Source of the DNA: Gracilaria domingensis
Lineage: Eukaryota; Rhodophyta; Florideophyceae; Gracilariales; Gracilariaceae
NCBI GenBank assembly: GCA_022539475.1
Contig: VCMS01000412.1
Location: 18,696 to 81,673, forward strand
Length of the DNA: 62,978 bases
Reading direction: 5' to 3'
This document shows, piece by piece, positions 1-7,343 of this stretch. The position numbers and the translations under genes were made by a program. The notes under the pieces were generated by a model that ran no database searches, had not been told where the DNA came from, and was given only the letters and a program-made list of their open reading frames with translations. Every line of letters begins with the position of its first letter. Position 1 is the first letter of the stretch.

Positions 1-2
1 CT

Positions 3-1211
3 GACAGTGAGAAGGGGAAACCGCGAAGAAGTGCACGAGAACGGGCGCAGGTGAGTTATAGGGAAATTGAACACGGCCGAAATCGAGGTGCCATAGAAGT
101 TCTGGATAGCTCTGAAGAAGAACAGCGGGCTCCGCCGAGGAAGAAACGGAGAAAGACTTTCACACAACAGATGAGATCTACTCTGAACAGCATGACACCG
201 GATGACCTGATGTCTCAACTAAATGAACATGTGCTGAGAGGAAGGTCGATGAAGGTTCAGTTCGTGGCATTGGGAGAGGGAGCGAATGCAGAGAACGCAG
301 GCAGTTCTGCATTTGTGGATGACGAAGAGCTTCTTTCTGTGACAGTTCCACGGGTTGTCACCGTCGAGAAAGATGCTGCGCCAGACGATCAGCAAGAGAC
401 AGGTGGGGGGTCATTTGATGACGAGTTACCTACAGCTCTTCCGGAATCTGAGGAGCACGGACTTGTTCGAGGTGACCCATATGATGGCCCACTGAACCCA
501 TCATGGTGCGGGTATGCCAGGCTGAGACCGCAGGAATGGCAAGGGAAGAACGTAATTGAGCACAAGGACCCCTGGCTCAGAGTCATTCACTTGCCGAAGG
601 GACATAGGTCGGAGCTGCTAAGTGTCTCGAATCTCAGAGATGTACACCATCTTGTCTTTTGGCACGCTGCAAGGGCTGAACATCGCCTACGGGCGGAGAC
701 ATTTGGTATGCAGTATCCTCGTACTCGACCGACAGGTATGGATGATGAAGAGGTGCTGTGGGTTGCTGCGAAGGAGCATGACGAATTTGGGCAAATGTTC
801 TTCGCCCGAATGCAAGCTGAGCTAAGGCAGAATGGATATTGCGAGCTTGATGGCTTTGCGACGGATAATGGTGTCTCTAAATGGGAGGAGTTGGAAGAAG
901 TTCGGGAGTTCGGAGATGTGTCGGGGAAGTTGGTGGACTTCTTCGAGAATGAGTATGGAGCGATGCCGGATATACGGAAAGGAGAGGAACAGAAGTCGTT
1001 TGTTCAAATAATCAACGATGATGAAGGATGGAAGGACGGTAGCGATGGACCATTTGAGGGGAGAGTGATGTCGACACGTTGGGGTACGGTGGAGAAGCCG
1101 GAGGATAATGAGGAGCTCAGGTGGGTTGTAAGGTCGCGTGCTTTACTTGATGTTCGAATGGGTACAATTTCTGCGGCTTTGGACTATGGGACAATGAAAG
1201 GGAAGCTGTGA
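3..1211 (+). CDS. N-terminal part of a 2OG-Fe(II) oxygenase-like protein (5' partial, frameshifted)
   Basis: The frame is open from the window edge, so the true start lies upstream; the GTG at 51 need not be the initiator. The visible 402 codons begin with a charged, probably disordered stretch containing a nuclear-localisation-like run (PPRKKRRKTF) and an acidic segment. A more globular region follows, rich in Trp, His and Glu. I recognise no domain in this half. It ends at a TGA at 1209-1211, just where the catalytic-looking domain of the next frame begins. In the right arm the aligned junction is one base longer and reads straight through. The left copy therefore probably carries a 1-bp deletion near 1205, and the two frames were one protein. 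A short unrecognised intron is the alternative. Confidence 0.6.
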   Translation, partial: DSEKGKPRRSARERAQVSYREIEHGRNRGAIEVLDSSEEEQRAPPRKKRRKTFTQQMRSTLNSMTPDDLMSQLNEHVLRGRSMKVQFVALGEGANAENAGSSAFVDDEELLSVTVPRVVTVEKDAAPDDQQETGGGSFDDELPTALPESEEHGLVRGDPYDGPLNPSWCGYARLRPQEWQGKNVIEHKDPWLRVIHLPKGHRSELLSVSNLRDVHHLVFWHAARAEHRLRAETFGMQYPRTRPTGMDDEEVLWVAAKEHDEFGQMFFARMQAELRQNGYCELDGFATDNGVSKWEELEEVREFGDVSGKLVDFFENEYGAMPDIRKGEEQKSFVQIINDDEGWKDGSDGPFEGRVMSTRWGTVEKPEDNEELRWVVRSRALLDVRMGTISAALDYGTMKGKL

Positions 1212-1843
1212 AGATGTACACTCCGAAAACTGGTGGTCGATTTCTGGGGACGACGAGAAAGTGCAAGCGCCAGACGCTGCACACCGACTTCAGTGGTCTG
1301 GTTACGAAGGAAACAATGAATACTGGCAACCCCGGATACTTTGTAATGGCCTCTGGGAAAGAGGGCTTTCCTCTCTGGGTGAGCGCTGGAAGCCATCAAC
1401 TGGTGGGGATGAACAACCAACAGTTGCGAGTGATGTCGGAGGTGTATCCAGCGAAGAAGATAATCATCCCACCGTACTCTGTATTCGTGGGCCGTGGTGA
1501 TGTGACACATGCTGGAGCAAGTGGGAAGGACAAGGTGGATAGGCCCGAGTCTATGGATTTGCTGGTTAGATACCACATGTACATGGTACCAGAGGGCTAC
1601 GCACTACCTGATGCTGTTCATCGGGTGCGGGATTTCCGACCCACGTTTGTCAATGGTGACGAGGAGGAGGAGGCGGAGGATGAACTGTTGTCCGATAAGG
1701 AGGGTGGGGTGGTTGACATGGACGAAGACCAAGTGGTCGTGGAGATTGGTGTGGAAGCGGACGCCGGTAGAACCGAAGTGCTCGAGAGTAGTAGTGATGA
1801 CGATTTGCCAATAATGAGGCTGCGAGCGCCTCGAAGTGGATGA
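1208..1843 (+). CDS. 2-oxoglutarate/Fe(II) oxygenase-like domain, C-terminal part of the upstream frame
   Basis: The frame is open from 1151; ATG 1214 is the first ATG, but this is probably the 3' part of the gene at 3-1211. Counting from the GTG at 1208, residues RQTLHTDF give an HxD pair (H25, D27). GRGDVTHAG gives a distal His (H101), and R121 in LLVRYHMY sits where this fold places the co-substrate-binding Arg. The HxD...H...R spacing and the G-D-x-x-H-A-G motif are typical of the double-stranded beta-helix of 2OG-Fe(II) oxygenases (prolyl-hydroxylase/PhyH-like). The substrate is unknown. The last ~60 residues are strongly acidic and Ser/Asp-rich. With the NLS-like run upstream this suggests a nuclear or nucleic-acid-associated protein (inference). 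A degraded copy lies at 60570-62978. Confidence 0.5.
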   Translation: MKMYTPKTGGRFLGTTRKCKRQTLHTDFSGLVTKETMNTGNPGYFVMASGKEGFPLWVSAGSHQLVGMNNQQLRVMSEVYPAKKIIIPPYSVFVGRGDVTHAGASGKDKVDRPESMDLLVRYHMYMVPEGYALPDAVHRVRDFRPTFVNGDEEEEAEDELLSDKEGGVVDMDEDQVVVEIGVEADAGRTEVLESSSDDDLPIMRLRAPRSG

Positions 1844-2143
1844 GAATGAGATGATTAGTAAATTATGTGTGTCTTGCGAGTATTAAGAGTAGTATACTAT
1901 TACAAGGCTATACATATGAACATAGAAAAGGTGCGGCAGGCTGGTAATTGAACAAATGTCAAACGTCTTTGGTCCAGTTGCGTCTAATTGCAACATGCCA
2001 AATGCTCGGTATCGTTAACATCATTGGTGGCACCATTCAATTCGCAATTGAACATGTAGCGTCCTAACACTTCTGAAACTGCACTTAAGGTTGCTTTTAA
2101 GAGAAGTATATGCAGTTCCTGTCTATGCGGTACTTGTGGCAGT

Positions 2144-3004
2144 ATGGTGACTGTATCAGGAAAAATGGCAGAGGAACAGAGAGACTTGGCGGAAATTTCA
2201 CCAAATACCTTGTCTAGGTTCATATATGCCAATGGTTACGGTATATTAAGTTCCGTTGATGGAACGTTGAGAAGAGAAGGAGAGTCAATTCCAGAAGAAG
2301 TTGTGAAGTGTATGAAGTTCATTGACGAACGTGTTGGTTTCGGACTTGTCACAGGGGGTGATGTGGGCGACGTGGAGGGGAAAATGGAAGGACTCGGAGA
2401 CTATAAGTTTGGTGTCTCGGCGAATCATGGAGCTTTCATGCGTTTCTCTGACGAGAGGGAAATTAAGGGTGCATTCAATGATCACACCCTTGACCACACT
2501 GTTGACGGACTACTGTTCCTGGCAAGGGATTTGAATAGGAGGCATGGTATTGTGAATGATGATGACAAGGGGTTCGTGGAGACCAAAGGTGATAGTGGCC
2601 TTCCCAATTTCGTGTACAACAAACTGTGGCAGTGGAAGGAAGAAGTGGATTCTGCTATTGGGGACCTGTTGCAGAAGATGGATGCGTTTGTTATCTATCC
2701 TGGCGATAAAAGTTGCGAAATTGTGGACAAGCGATACACAAAAGGAAGCGGAGGAGAAAATCTTGTGGATAATGAACCGAGATTTATTGATACGGATGAC
2801 GTCGTGACGTTCGGAAGTGCTTTGAGCGACGGGCCTTTGCATGAGGTAGGCGTGTACGGCGTTCACGTCAAAGAAGATTGTATCCCGCGTGGAGTACACA
2901 ACCTGTTCGAAAGCGTGGAGGATGTACATTCGACAATTATGTTGGTGGCTCTGTTGTACGGCTACGAGGAAAAGCAGCAGGATAAAAACCACCATGATTC
3001 ATAA
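2144..3004 (+). CDS. HAD-superfamily phosphatase-like protein without the catalytic nucleophile
   Basis: This 286-aa protein is a paralog of the convergent neighbour at 3057-3929 and aligns with it end to end. HAD phosphatases (Cof/sucrose- and trehalose-phosphatase type) start with DxDGT, where the first Asp is the phosphorylated nucleophile. Here motif I reads SSVDGTL: S37 replaces that Asp, while D39 is kept. The TGR of the sister becomes TGG, and the motif IV region GNASNDGPL becomes GSALSDGPL. It is thus predicted to be catalytically dead, perhaps a pseudoenzyme that binds a ligand or regulates its sister. ATG 2144 or ATG 2165 (seven codons later) could be the start. The right-arm copy (59397-60256) has the same SVDGT, so the loss is older than the arm duplication. 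The 300 bp upstream (1844-2143) hold nothing I recognise. Confidence 0.75.
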   Translation: MVTVSGKMAEEQRDLAEISPNTLSRFIYANGYGILSSVDGTLRREGESIPEEVVKCMKFIDERVGFGLVTGGDVGDVEGKMEGLGDYKFGVSANHGAFMRFSDEREIKGAFNDHTLDHTVDGLLFLARDLNRRHGIVNDDDKGFVETKGDSGLPNFVYNKLWQWKEEVDSAIGDLLQKMDAFVIYPGDKSCEIVDKRYTKGSGGENLVDNEPRFIDTDDVVTFGSALSDGPLHEVGVYGVHVKEDCIPRGVHNLFESVEDVHSTIMLVALLYGYEEKQQDKNHHDS

Positions 3005-3056
3005 AAGGGTATTGAGATATATACGACACTTTTATTACTGAGATCTCATATCATAG

Positions 3057-3929
3057 CTAAGTATTAAAGGCATCGTAGCACTTGAAACAAATTCCAAGAG
3101 CATTTCTAAACCATTGACACTTGCATTTTCTGTACCCGTACAGTTCTGCCACCCTTCTGATGGTCTCATGCACGTCCTCCACGCCATCAACAAGATATGT
3201 TACCGCTGCTGGATGGTCTTCTCCCTTCACATGAACTGCCAGGGTTGCCATTTCATATAGAGGGCCATCATTGGAAGCATTCCCGAAAGCAACGATTAAA
3301 TGTGTGTCGAACTGGGGGTCGTTTTCAACCAAGGCTAGCGCCCCACTATTTTTCGTGAAACGAATGTCCCCTATGTCACAGTTTTCATCTTGAGGGTACG
3401 CAACCAGGTTCGGAAAGGATGTCAACACTTTTGAAATACCGGAGTTAACTTCTGTTTTCCACTTCGACAGTCCATTGTACGTGAAGTTAGGGAGTCCACT
3501 GTCTTTTCTAGTGCTCACCACTGCTTGTTGACGCTCTTCGTGAAGTCCGTGCGATTCATTTAAGGAGAGTGCAAGTCTCTCAAGTTCGGCTGCACATCTT
3601 TCGTAACCTTCCCTGTCAAGGTCCTGATCAATTTCGGTACCATTGGATAATCTCACCCGTGCGCCTTGGTTTCCAGAGATGCCAAAAGTGTAGCCACCCA
3701 GGTGCTCCATGAAACTCTCGGCATCCTCTATATCTCGCCCAGTAGCAATTCCGAAACCAACGCGTGCGTTGATGTACTTCATGCATTTGACTGTTTCGGC
3801 AGGAATGTTGTCCCCAGCTCTTTTCAGAGTACCGTCAACATCACTAATCACGGCGTAGCCATTTTCGAATATTTCGTTAGCCAGCTGCTGAGGAGTTACT
3901 TCTTGGGCTCTAACTTCCGAGTTATACAT
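3057..3929 (-). CDS. HAD-superfamily (Cof-like) phosphatase
   Basis: This is a 290-aa protein from the ATG at 3929; the frame extends to 4007 but only through a GTG. Motif I ISDVDGTL supplies D30 and D32, and an ATGRD segment plus GISGNQGA follow, as in the Cof/sucrose-phosphatase type. RFTKNSGA provides the motif III Lys, and GNASNDGPLYE matches motif IV (family pattern G-[DN]-x-x-N-D). All catalytic positions are present, so a soluble Mg-dependent phosphatase acting on a sugar phosphate or similar metabolite is likely; the substrate cannot be named. The Cys-rich tail (KCKCQW, CFKC) is unusual. The gene converges on its S-for-D paralog with only 52 bp between stop codons, so the 3' UTRs probably overlap. 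Confidence 0.8.
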   Translation of the reverse strand: MYNSEVRAQEVTPQQLANEIFENGYAVISDVDGTLKRAGDNIPAETVKCMKYINARVGFGIATGRDIEDAESFMEHLGGYTFGISGNQGARVRLSNGTEIDQDLDREGYERCAAELERLALSLNESHGLHEERQQAVVSTRKDSGLPNFTYNGLSKWKTEVNSGISKVLTSFPNLVAYPQDENCDIGDIRFTKNSGALALVENDPQFDTHLIVAFGNASNDGPLYEMATLAVHVKGEDHPAAVTYLVDGVEDVHETIRRVAELYGYRKCKCQWFRNALGICFKCYDAFNT

Positions 3930-4990
3930 GTTTTGAAAGCTTTCGAAAGGGTTCGTTTTGCAAATGGGTGTGGGTATACGAATGAGAAGGATGTGATTGA
4001 TGTTCACAAGGTGTTTCGTAGTATAAAAAGAGTCTAAGAACGACCATATACGGGTATTGTAGTACTGTTTTAAAACGTTACTAGGAGGAGAAGCTGTTGC
4101 ATCGATTTGCAGTAAAGAACGGATGATTTAGTCATAAATTATATGTACGGGTTCAAGTGGGTAAAGAAAACTATGAATATCTTCAACATGAGCTTAGAAA
4201 TCAAGAAGAGTAAAACAACCTCCATTAAGGGTTGAAACCCATAAAAGATTTACCTTACTTTATACGGGTGACCCAAGTATTGCAAAGGCTTAGTTCTTCA
4301 GAAATATCACAATTTTATACTTGTTTCGTTACTAGTTTCGTGCACTTTAATGATGTGGAATGACCCTTTTCCCTCTAGCAAAAACTTAGCCAGATATTAG
4401 TGATAAGGGATGTAGGATTTAAAGGGGCATATTTGAACCACAGAAGGACGAATAATATAAGTAATGTAATAGGAACAGGTCATTTCGATAAAGTAACTTT
4501 TATGTTTAACTATCTCTAAAAGGTTTACAACACCGAAAAGTCATGTGTTCTAACCTCAAAGCTGGGGAAATGGGGAGGGGGATAACTTTTCATTGCAAAT
4601 GTTCGATTGTTTTTGTGTGACGATAAAAAGGGAAGATGGGGCGGAGAACTGCTGGGGTAAAGAGTGATACGTAAGTACAAACGGTTGGGAAGCGCAGAAC
4701 GGGAACATGGTTCACTTTGTGAAAGTGAGCGAAATGTATGATATGTGATTGTACTGAATGAATGATAGGCCTTGTATGAGACGACAAGCCACAAAGTGTG
4801 ATGATGTTTTATGAAAGGTAGGTGGAAGAGTAGAAAGTGTGCAATGAATGAAACTGATTTCGAACCTGAGTTGTAAAGTAGTTGTAAAGTACGAGTTACG
4901 GGGAGCTTGAATACAGGATGAAAGGAGCCATTTTGGCTTCATAAATGAGGTGAACGGGTTTTATAGCTTCAATCGAATTGCCATAATTAA
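3930..4990. other. Intergenic region with the scar of a missing gene
   Basis: No supported gene. The segment 4520-4800 reads, on the minus strand, like the 5' flank of the ketopantoate-reductase-like gene of the right arm. At 4590/4591 the sequence jumps from the equivalent of that gene's start codon directly to its 3' flank. The 868 bp found in the right arm (56960-57827) are absent here, with about two bases of microhomology at the join. Short frames in this interval are remnants of flanking sequence. Confidence 0.7.
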
Positions 4991-5311
4991 AAGGATGGAG
5001 TTGGATTGCGCCCGAATACGTCTATAAAGGTCGTAGAAGCACTTATGAAGGAAGGAGTTGTAGACATGTTATTGTTGATGACGGTGGAGCCAGGGTTTGG
5101 AGGACAGGCGTTTATGGAGGGTGTTCTTGATAAGGTGCGACATGCAAGGGAGTTGTACCCAAGAATAGGGATACAGGCGGATGGGGGTATTGGACTGAGT
5201 ACTGTGAAAGGAGCAGTGAAGGCCGGTGCAAACATTTCAGTTGCAGGATCTGCCATCTTTGGCTCGAGTAACCCAGCTCATGTCATAGCTGGTTTTCGAA
5301 AGGTTGGTTAG
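4991..5311 (+). pseudogene. C-terminal fragment of ribulose-phosphate 3-epimerase
   Basis: About 106 codons are open after a TAA at 4988-4990. They include GVGLRPNTS, the hallmark MTVEPGFGGQ, a QADGGIG phosphate-binding strand and VAGSAIFG, all in the order and spacing of the second half of ribulose-phosphate 3-epimerase, a pentose-phosphate/Calvin-cycle enzyme with a TIM-barrel fold. A whole enzyme has about 220-230 residues. Here the N-terminal half, with its first metal ligands and the DVMDG-type segment, is missing, and I find no matching coding sequence in the kilobase upstream. The in-frame start is TTG or none. It cannot form a full barrel and is best read as a gene fragment. A distant 5' exon spliced at AAAAG/GATGG is a weak alternative. 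The right arm has the same truncated piece plus a frameshift. Confidence 0.7.
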
Positions 5312-5376
5312 AGATAGTAGCATAAATTTATTGTTTATTACATTGTTACCTTTACGTGTTATCACAACTAAATTCT

Positions 5377-5745
5377 CCGTCTCCATTGGAGATGTATTTC
5401 TCTTGTATGACAACCGGGAAAGGATGTGAGAGAACATAAATATATCCCCAGTGGACGCTGAGAGGGAGGATGAACTACTCTACGTGCTATCATTGTTACC
5501 CATCCGGTGTCGAGTGGTGACATATTCTTTTTTTGTCACAACCCACAAAGGATGTGACGGAAGAAGAACATGCCCCCAGTCGAGACAGAGGGTGAGCAAC
5601 TCTAAGTACAATCACTAGTCCCTAGCTTGCCTCCACTGGCAATATCTTCCTGTTTTGCTATAACCATCGAGTGGGGTTATGGTGGAAGAGAAAAATATCG
5701 CCGGTCGAGGCGAGGTGGGTGGGGACTATGTGAAGAGGGGACAGA
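5377..5745. repeat. Three diverged tandem hairpin repeats of ~120-130 bp
   Basis: Units begin near 5377, 5505 and 5626. Each contains a foldback: a CCAYTGG-type edge, an A/T-rich ATAT..TTCTC arm, a central ACAACC..AAGGATGTGA segment, then GAAGA..ATATCCCC(A)GTGG. Shared blocks such as GGATGTGA, CCCAGT and AACTCTA mark the repetition. The array sits between the epimerase fragment and the coiled-coil gene, and is mirrored in the right arm at about 55810-56185. It resembles a small array of foldback (MITE-like) units. A regulatory or structural-RNA role is only a possibility. Confidence 0.55.
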
Positions 5746-5944
5746 GAGATGGCGCTTAAATAGTGGAAGGTGCGGAGGTGTACAGTGGATGTTTTGGCGG
5801 GAAATGGGATGAGGGAAACAGGGACAATCATGGTGCTGGATATAGCCCGTGTGGTTGGACAGTGGGGGTGGACAGCACAGTTTAGCTCGATTGCACTGTA
5901 TCGCAGCGGAAACTTCGATCCAACTACTACTTCTTTTTCTGAAG

Positions 5945-6874
5945 ATGTCGAACGGATACGTGAAGGATGAGGAGCTGTGGGTGCTGTTGGAGGGGAAGGA
6001 GGTACCGCAGACGCCGTCACCAAAGCGGGAAGAGGACGTGATTACGGCGGCTGGTCGGATGTCGCAGAAGAAGGAAGTGGCTGAGGAAGGAAAGAAGTGT
6101 GAGGCGAGGAGAGGGGATGGTGATGAGGTGGAGAAGGGGGTAGAATTGGAGGTGGAGGGGGTCGCAATGGAGAGAAGGGGTGCGGTGCATCTGAGTCAGT
6201 TAGAGGTTGGAGACCAGATAGAGAGTGGGGGCGGAGAGGGTGACAGGGAGATGCGGTTTGTGGGGGAGATGAAGGCGAGGGTGGAGATGTTGGGGTTGGT
6301 GATGAAGGAGCAACTGGACGATGGAATTGTGGAGATTGTAACGGAAATGGGCGGTGTGGTGCTGAGTGGGGGTGGTAGTGGTGTTTCGGTTGAGGCGATT
6401 TCGAGCCTGCGGAATTCGTTGTCGGTATTGGGAGTGGAGATGAGAAATCATGTGTATGGGATAGTAGAGTGTGCGGGAAGGGAGGTTGGAGAGTTGCGGG
6501 AGGAGAATAGGGTTCTGAACGAGAGGTTGGACGTGCTGGAGAAGGAGGTGAAGGAGCTGTGCAAGAGGCAAAGATTGGTGGAAGAGGAGACGGTGAAAGG
6601 AGGTGTGGAGGGAAAGACGGAGAAGGGAAGTGTGGGAAGGGTGGCGGTGCAGAAGGGGTCTCCTGTGACACCGAAGACAAAGGGTGGTGGGGTTGGGGAT
6701 GGGAAGAGCCGTCTGAAGAAGAGGCGTAAGGAGATGAAGAAGGTGGAGGAGGAGGTGCCGCGGGAGGGAGTGGGAGCTCCGGTGGTGACTGGGTTTAGGA
6801 GTGCGGCGGAGGTAGCGCGGACTGCGAAGGGGATTCTGAGGGGACAGGAGGAGAGAAGGATGGGAGGGATTTGA
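5945..6874 (+). CDS. Coiled-coil, charged protein of unknown function
   Basis: This is a 309-aa protein from ATG 5945 (MSNGYVKDEEL). The frame extends upstream to 5849, but that part lies in repeat-derived sequence. The composition is very rich in Glu, Lys, Gly and Val. Around residues 175-225 a heptad-like stretch (GELREENRVLNERLDVLEKE) predicts a coiled coil. It is followed by a strongly basic Lys/Arg segment (KSRLKKRRKEMKKVEEEV) that could act as a nuclear signal. No enzymatic domain is visible. The codon bias towards G-rich triplets makes the antisense strand look open too; those frames are shadows. The right-arm copy (54680-55601) is frameshifted but keeps the same coiled-coil segment. 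That weakly supports a real gene. Confidence 0.5.
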   Translation: MSNGYVKDEELWVLLEGKEVPQTPSPKREEDVITAAGRMSQKKEVAEEGKKCEARRGDGDEVEKGVELEVEGVAMERRGAVHLSQLEVGDQIESGGGEGDREMRFVGEMKARVEMLGLVMKEQLDDGIVEIVTEMGGVVLSGGGSGVSVEAISSLRNSLSVLGVEMRNHVYGIVECAGREVGELREENRVLNERLDVLEKEVKELCKRQRLVEEETVKGGVEGKTEKGSVGRVAVQKGSPVTPKTKGGGVGDGKSRLKKRRKEMKKVEEEVPREGVGAPVVTGFRSAAEVARTAKGILRGQEERRMGGI

Positions 6875-7343
6875 AGCCGTTTTGGGGCGAGGCGGGTATA
6901 CGAGAAGGGGGAGAGTTGTGCACCTGACTTCTACAAAATGAACGCGTGATGGGCGAGAAATGGGTAAATAGCGGGGGTGGTGTGGACTGGGAAGAAGTGA
7001 TGGGATGATTGAGGTGGGATGAGTTGCGATTGGCATTGCAACATGGGAGAAAATGGAAACGCAAACTAGCACGAGTGCAGTTTTGAGAGAGGGTCGCGGA
7101 AAAGAGTGAATGGGGTGGTGCGGCGAAGTAGAACCTCTACAAAAACTAGGGGACCCAAGAACTAAACTCCGCGAGATGGAATTTAATATTCCAAAATTTC
7201 TTGATTTTTTGAGTGCCAGCCTCTGCTACCCCCTCGCGCGCCCCAAATAGCCCCAAAACTAGCTTATTTTCCAAAGCGAACAGACTATATTCCACTTTGC
7301 AGAACACAGACGTCGGGCGTCTCTCCATTGGAGACTCCCATAC
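6875..7343. other. 3' flank of the coiled-coil gene and inner end of the left arm
   Basis: No supported gene. The homology to the right arm continues to about 7314 and then stops within a few bases of acgtc. The remaining ~30 bp up to 7343 belong to the retroelement remnant. Confidence 0.5.

Larger units (their letters stand above)
1..7314. repeat. Left arm of a large inverted repeat
   Basis: This stretch matches the reverse complement of about 54214-62457 almost throughout, with the same gene order mirrored. The two arms differ by substitutions, many small indels and one 868-bp presence/absence difference at 4590. Position 1 corresponds to about 62457 in the right arm, so the repeat continues past the left edge of the window. 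The inner end lies at about 7314, in a sequence reading acagacgt, beyond which the arm is followed by a gag fragment. The left copy has the better reading frames of the two. Confidence 0.9.

Noticed and set aside
6042..7072. Long Ser/Pro/His-rich minus-strand frames opposite the coiled-coil gene
   Set aside because: Purine-rich coding of Glu/Lys/Gly makes the opposite strand open; the coiled-coil plus frame is more protein-like.
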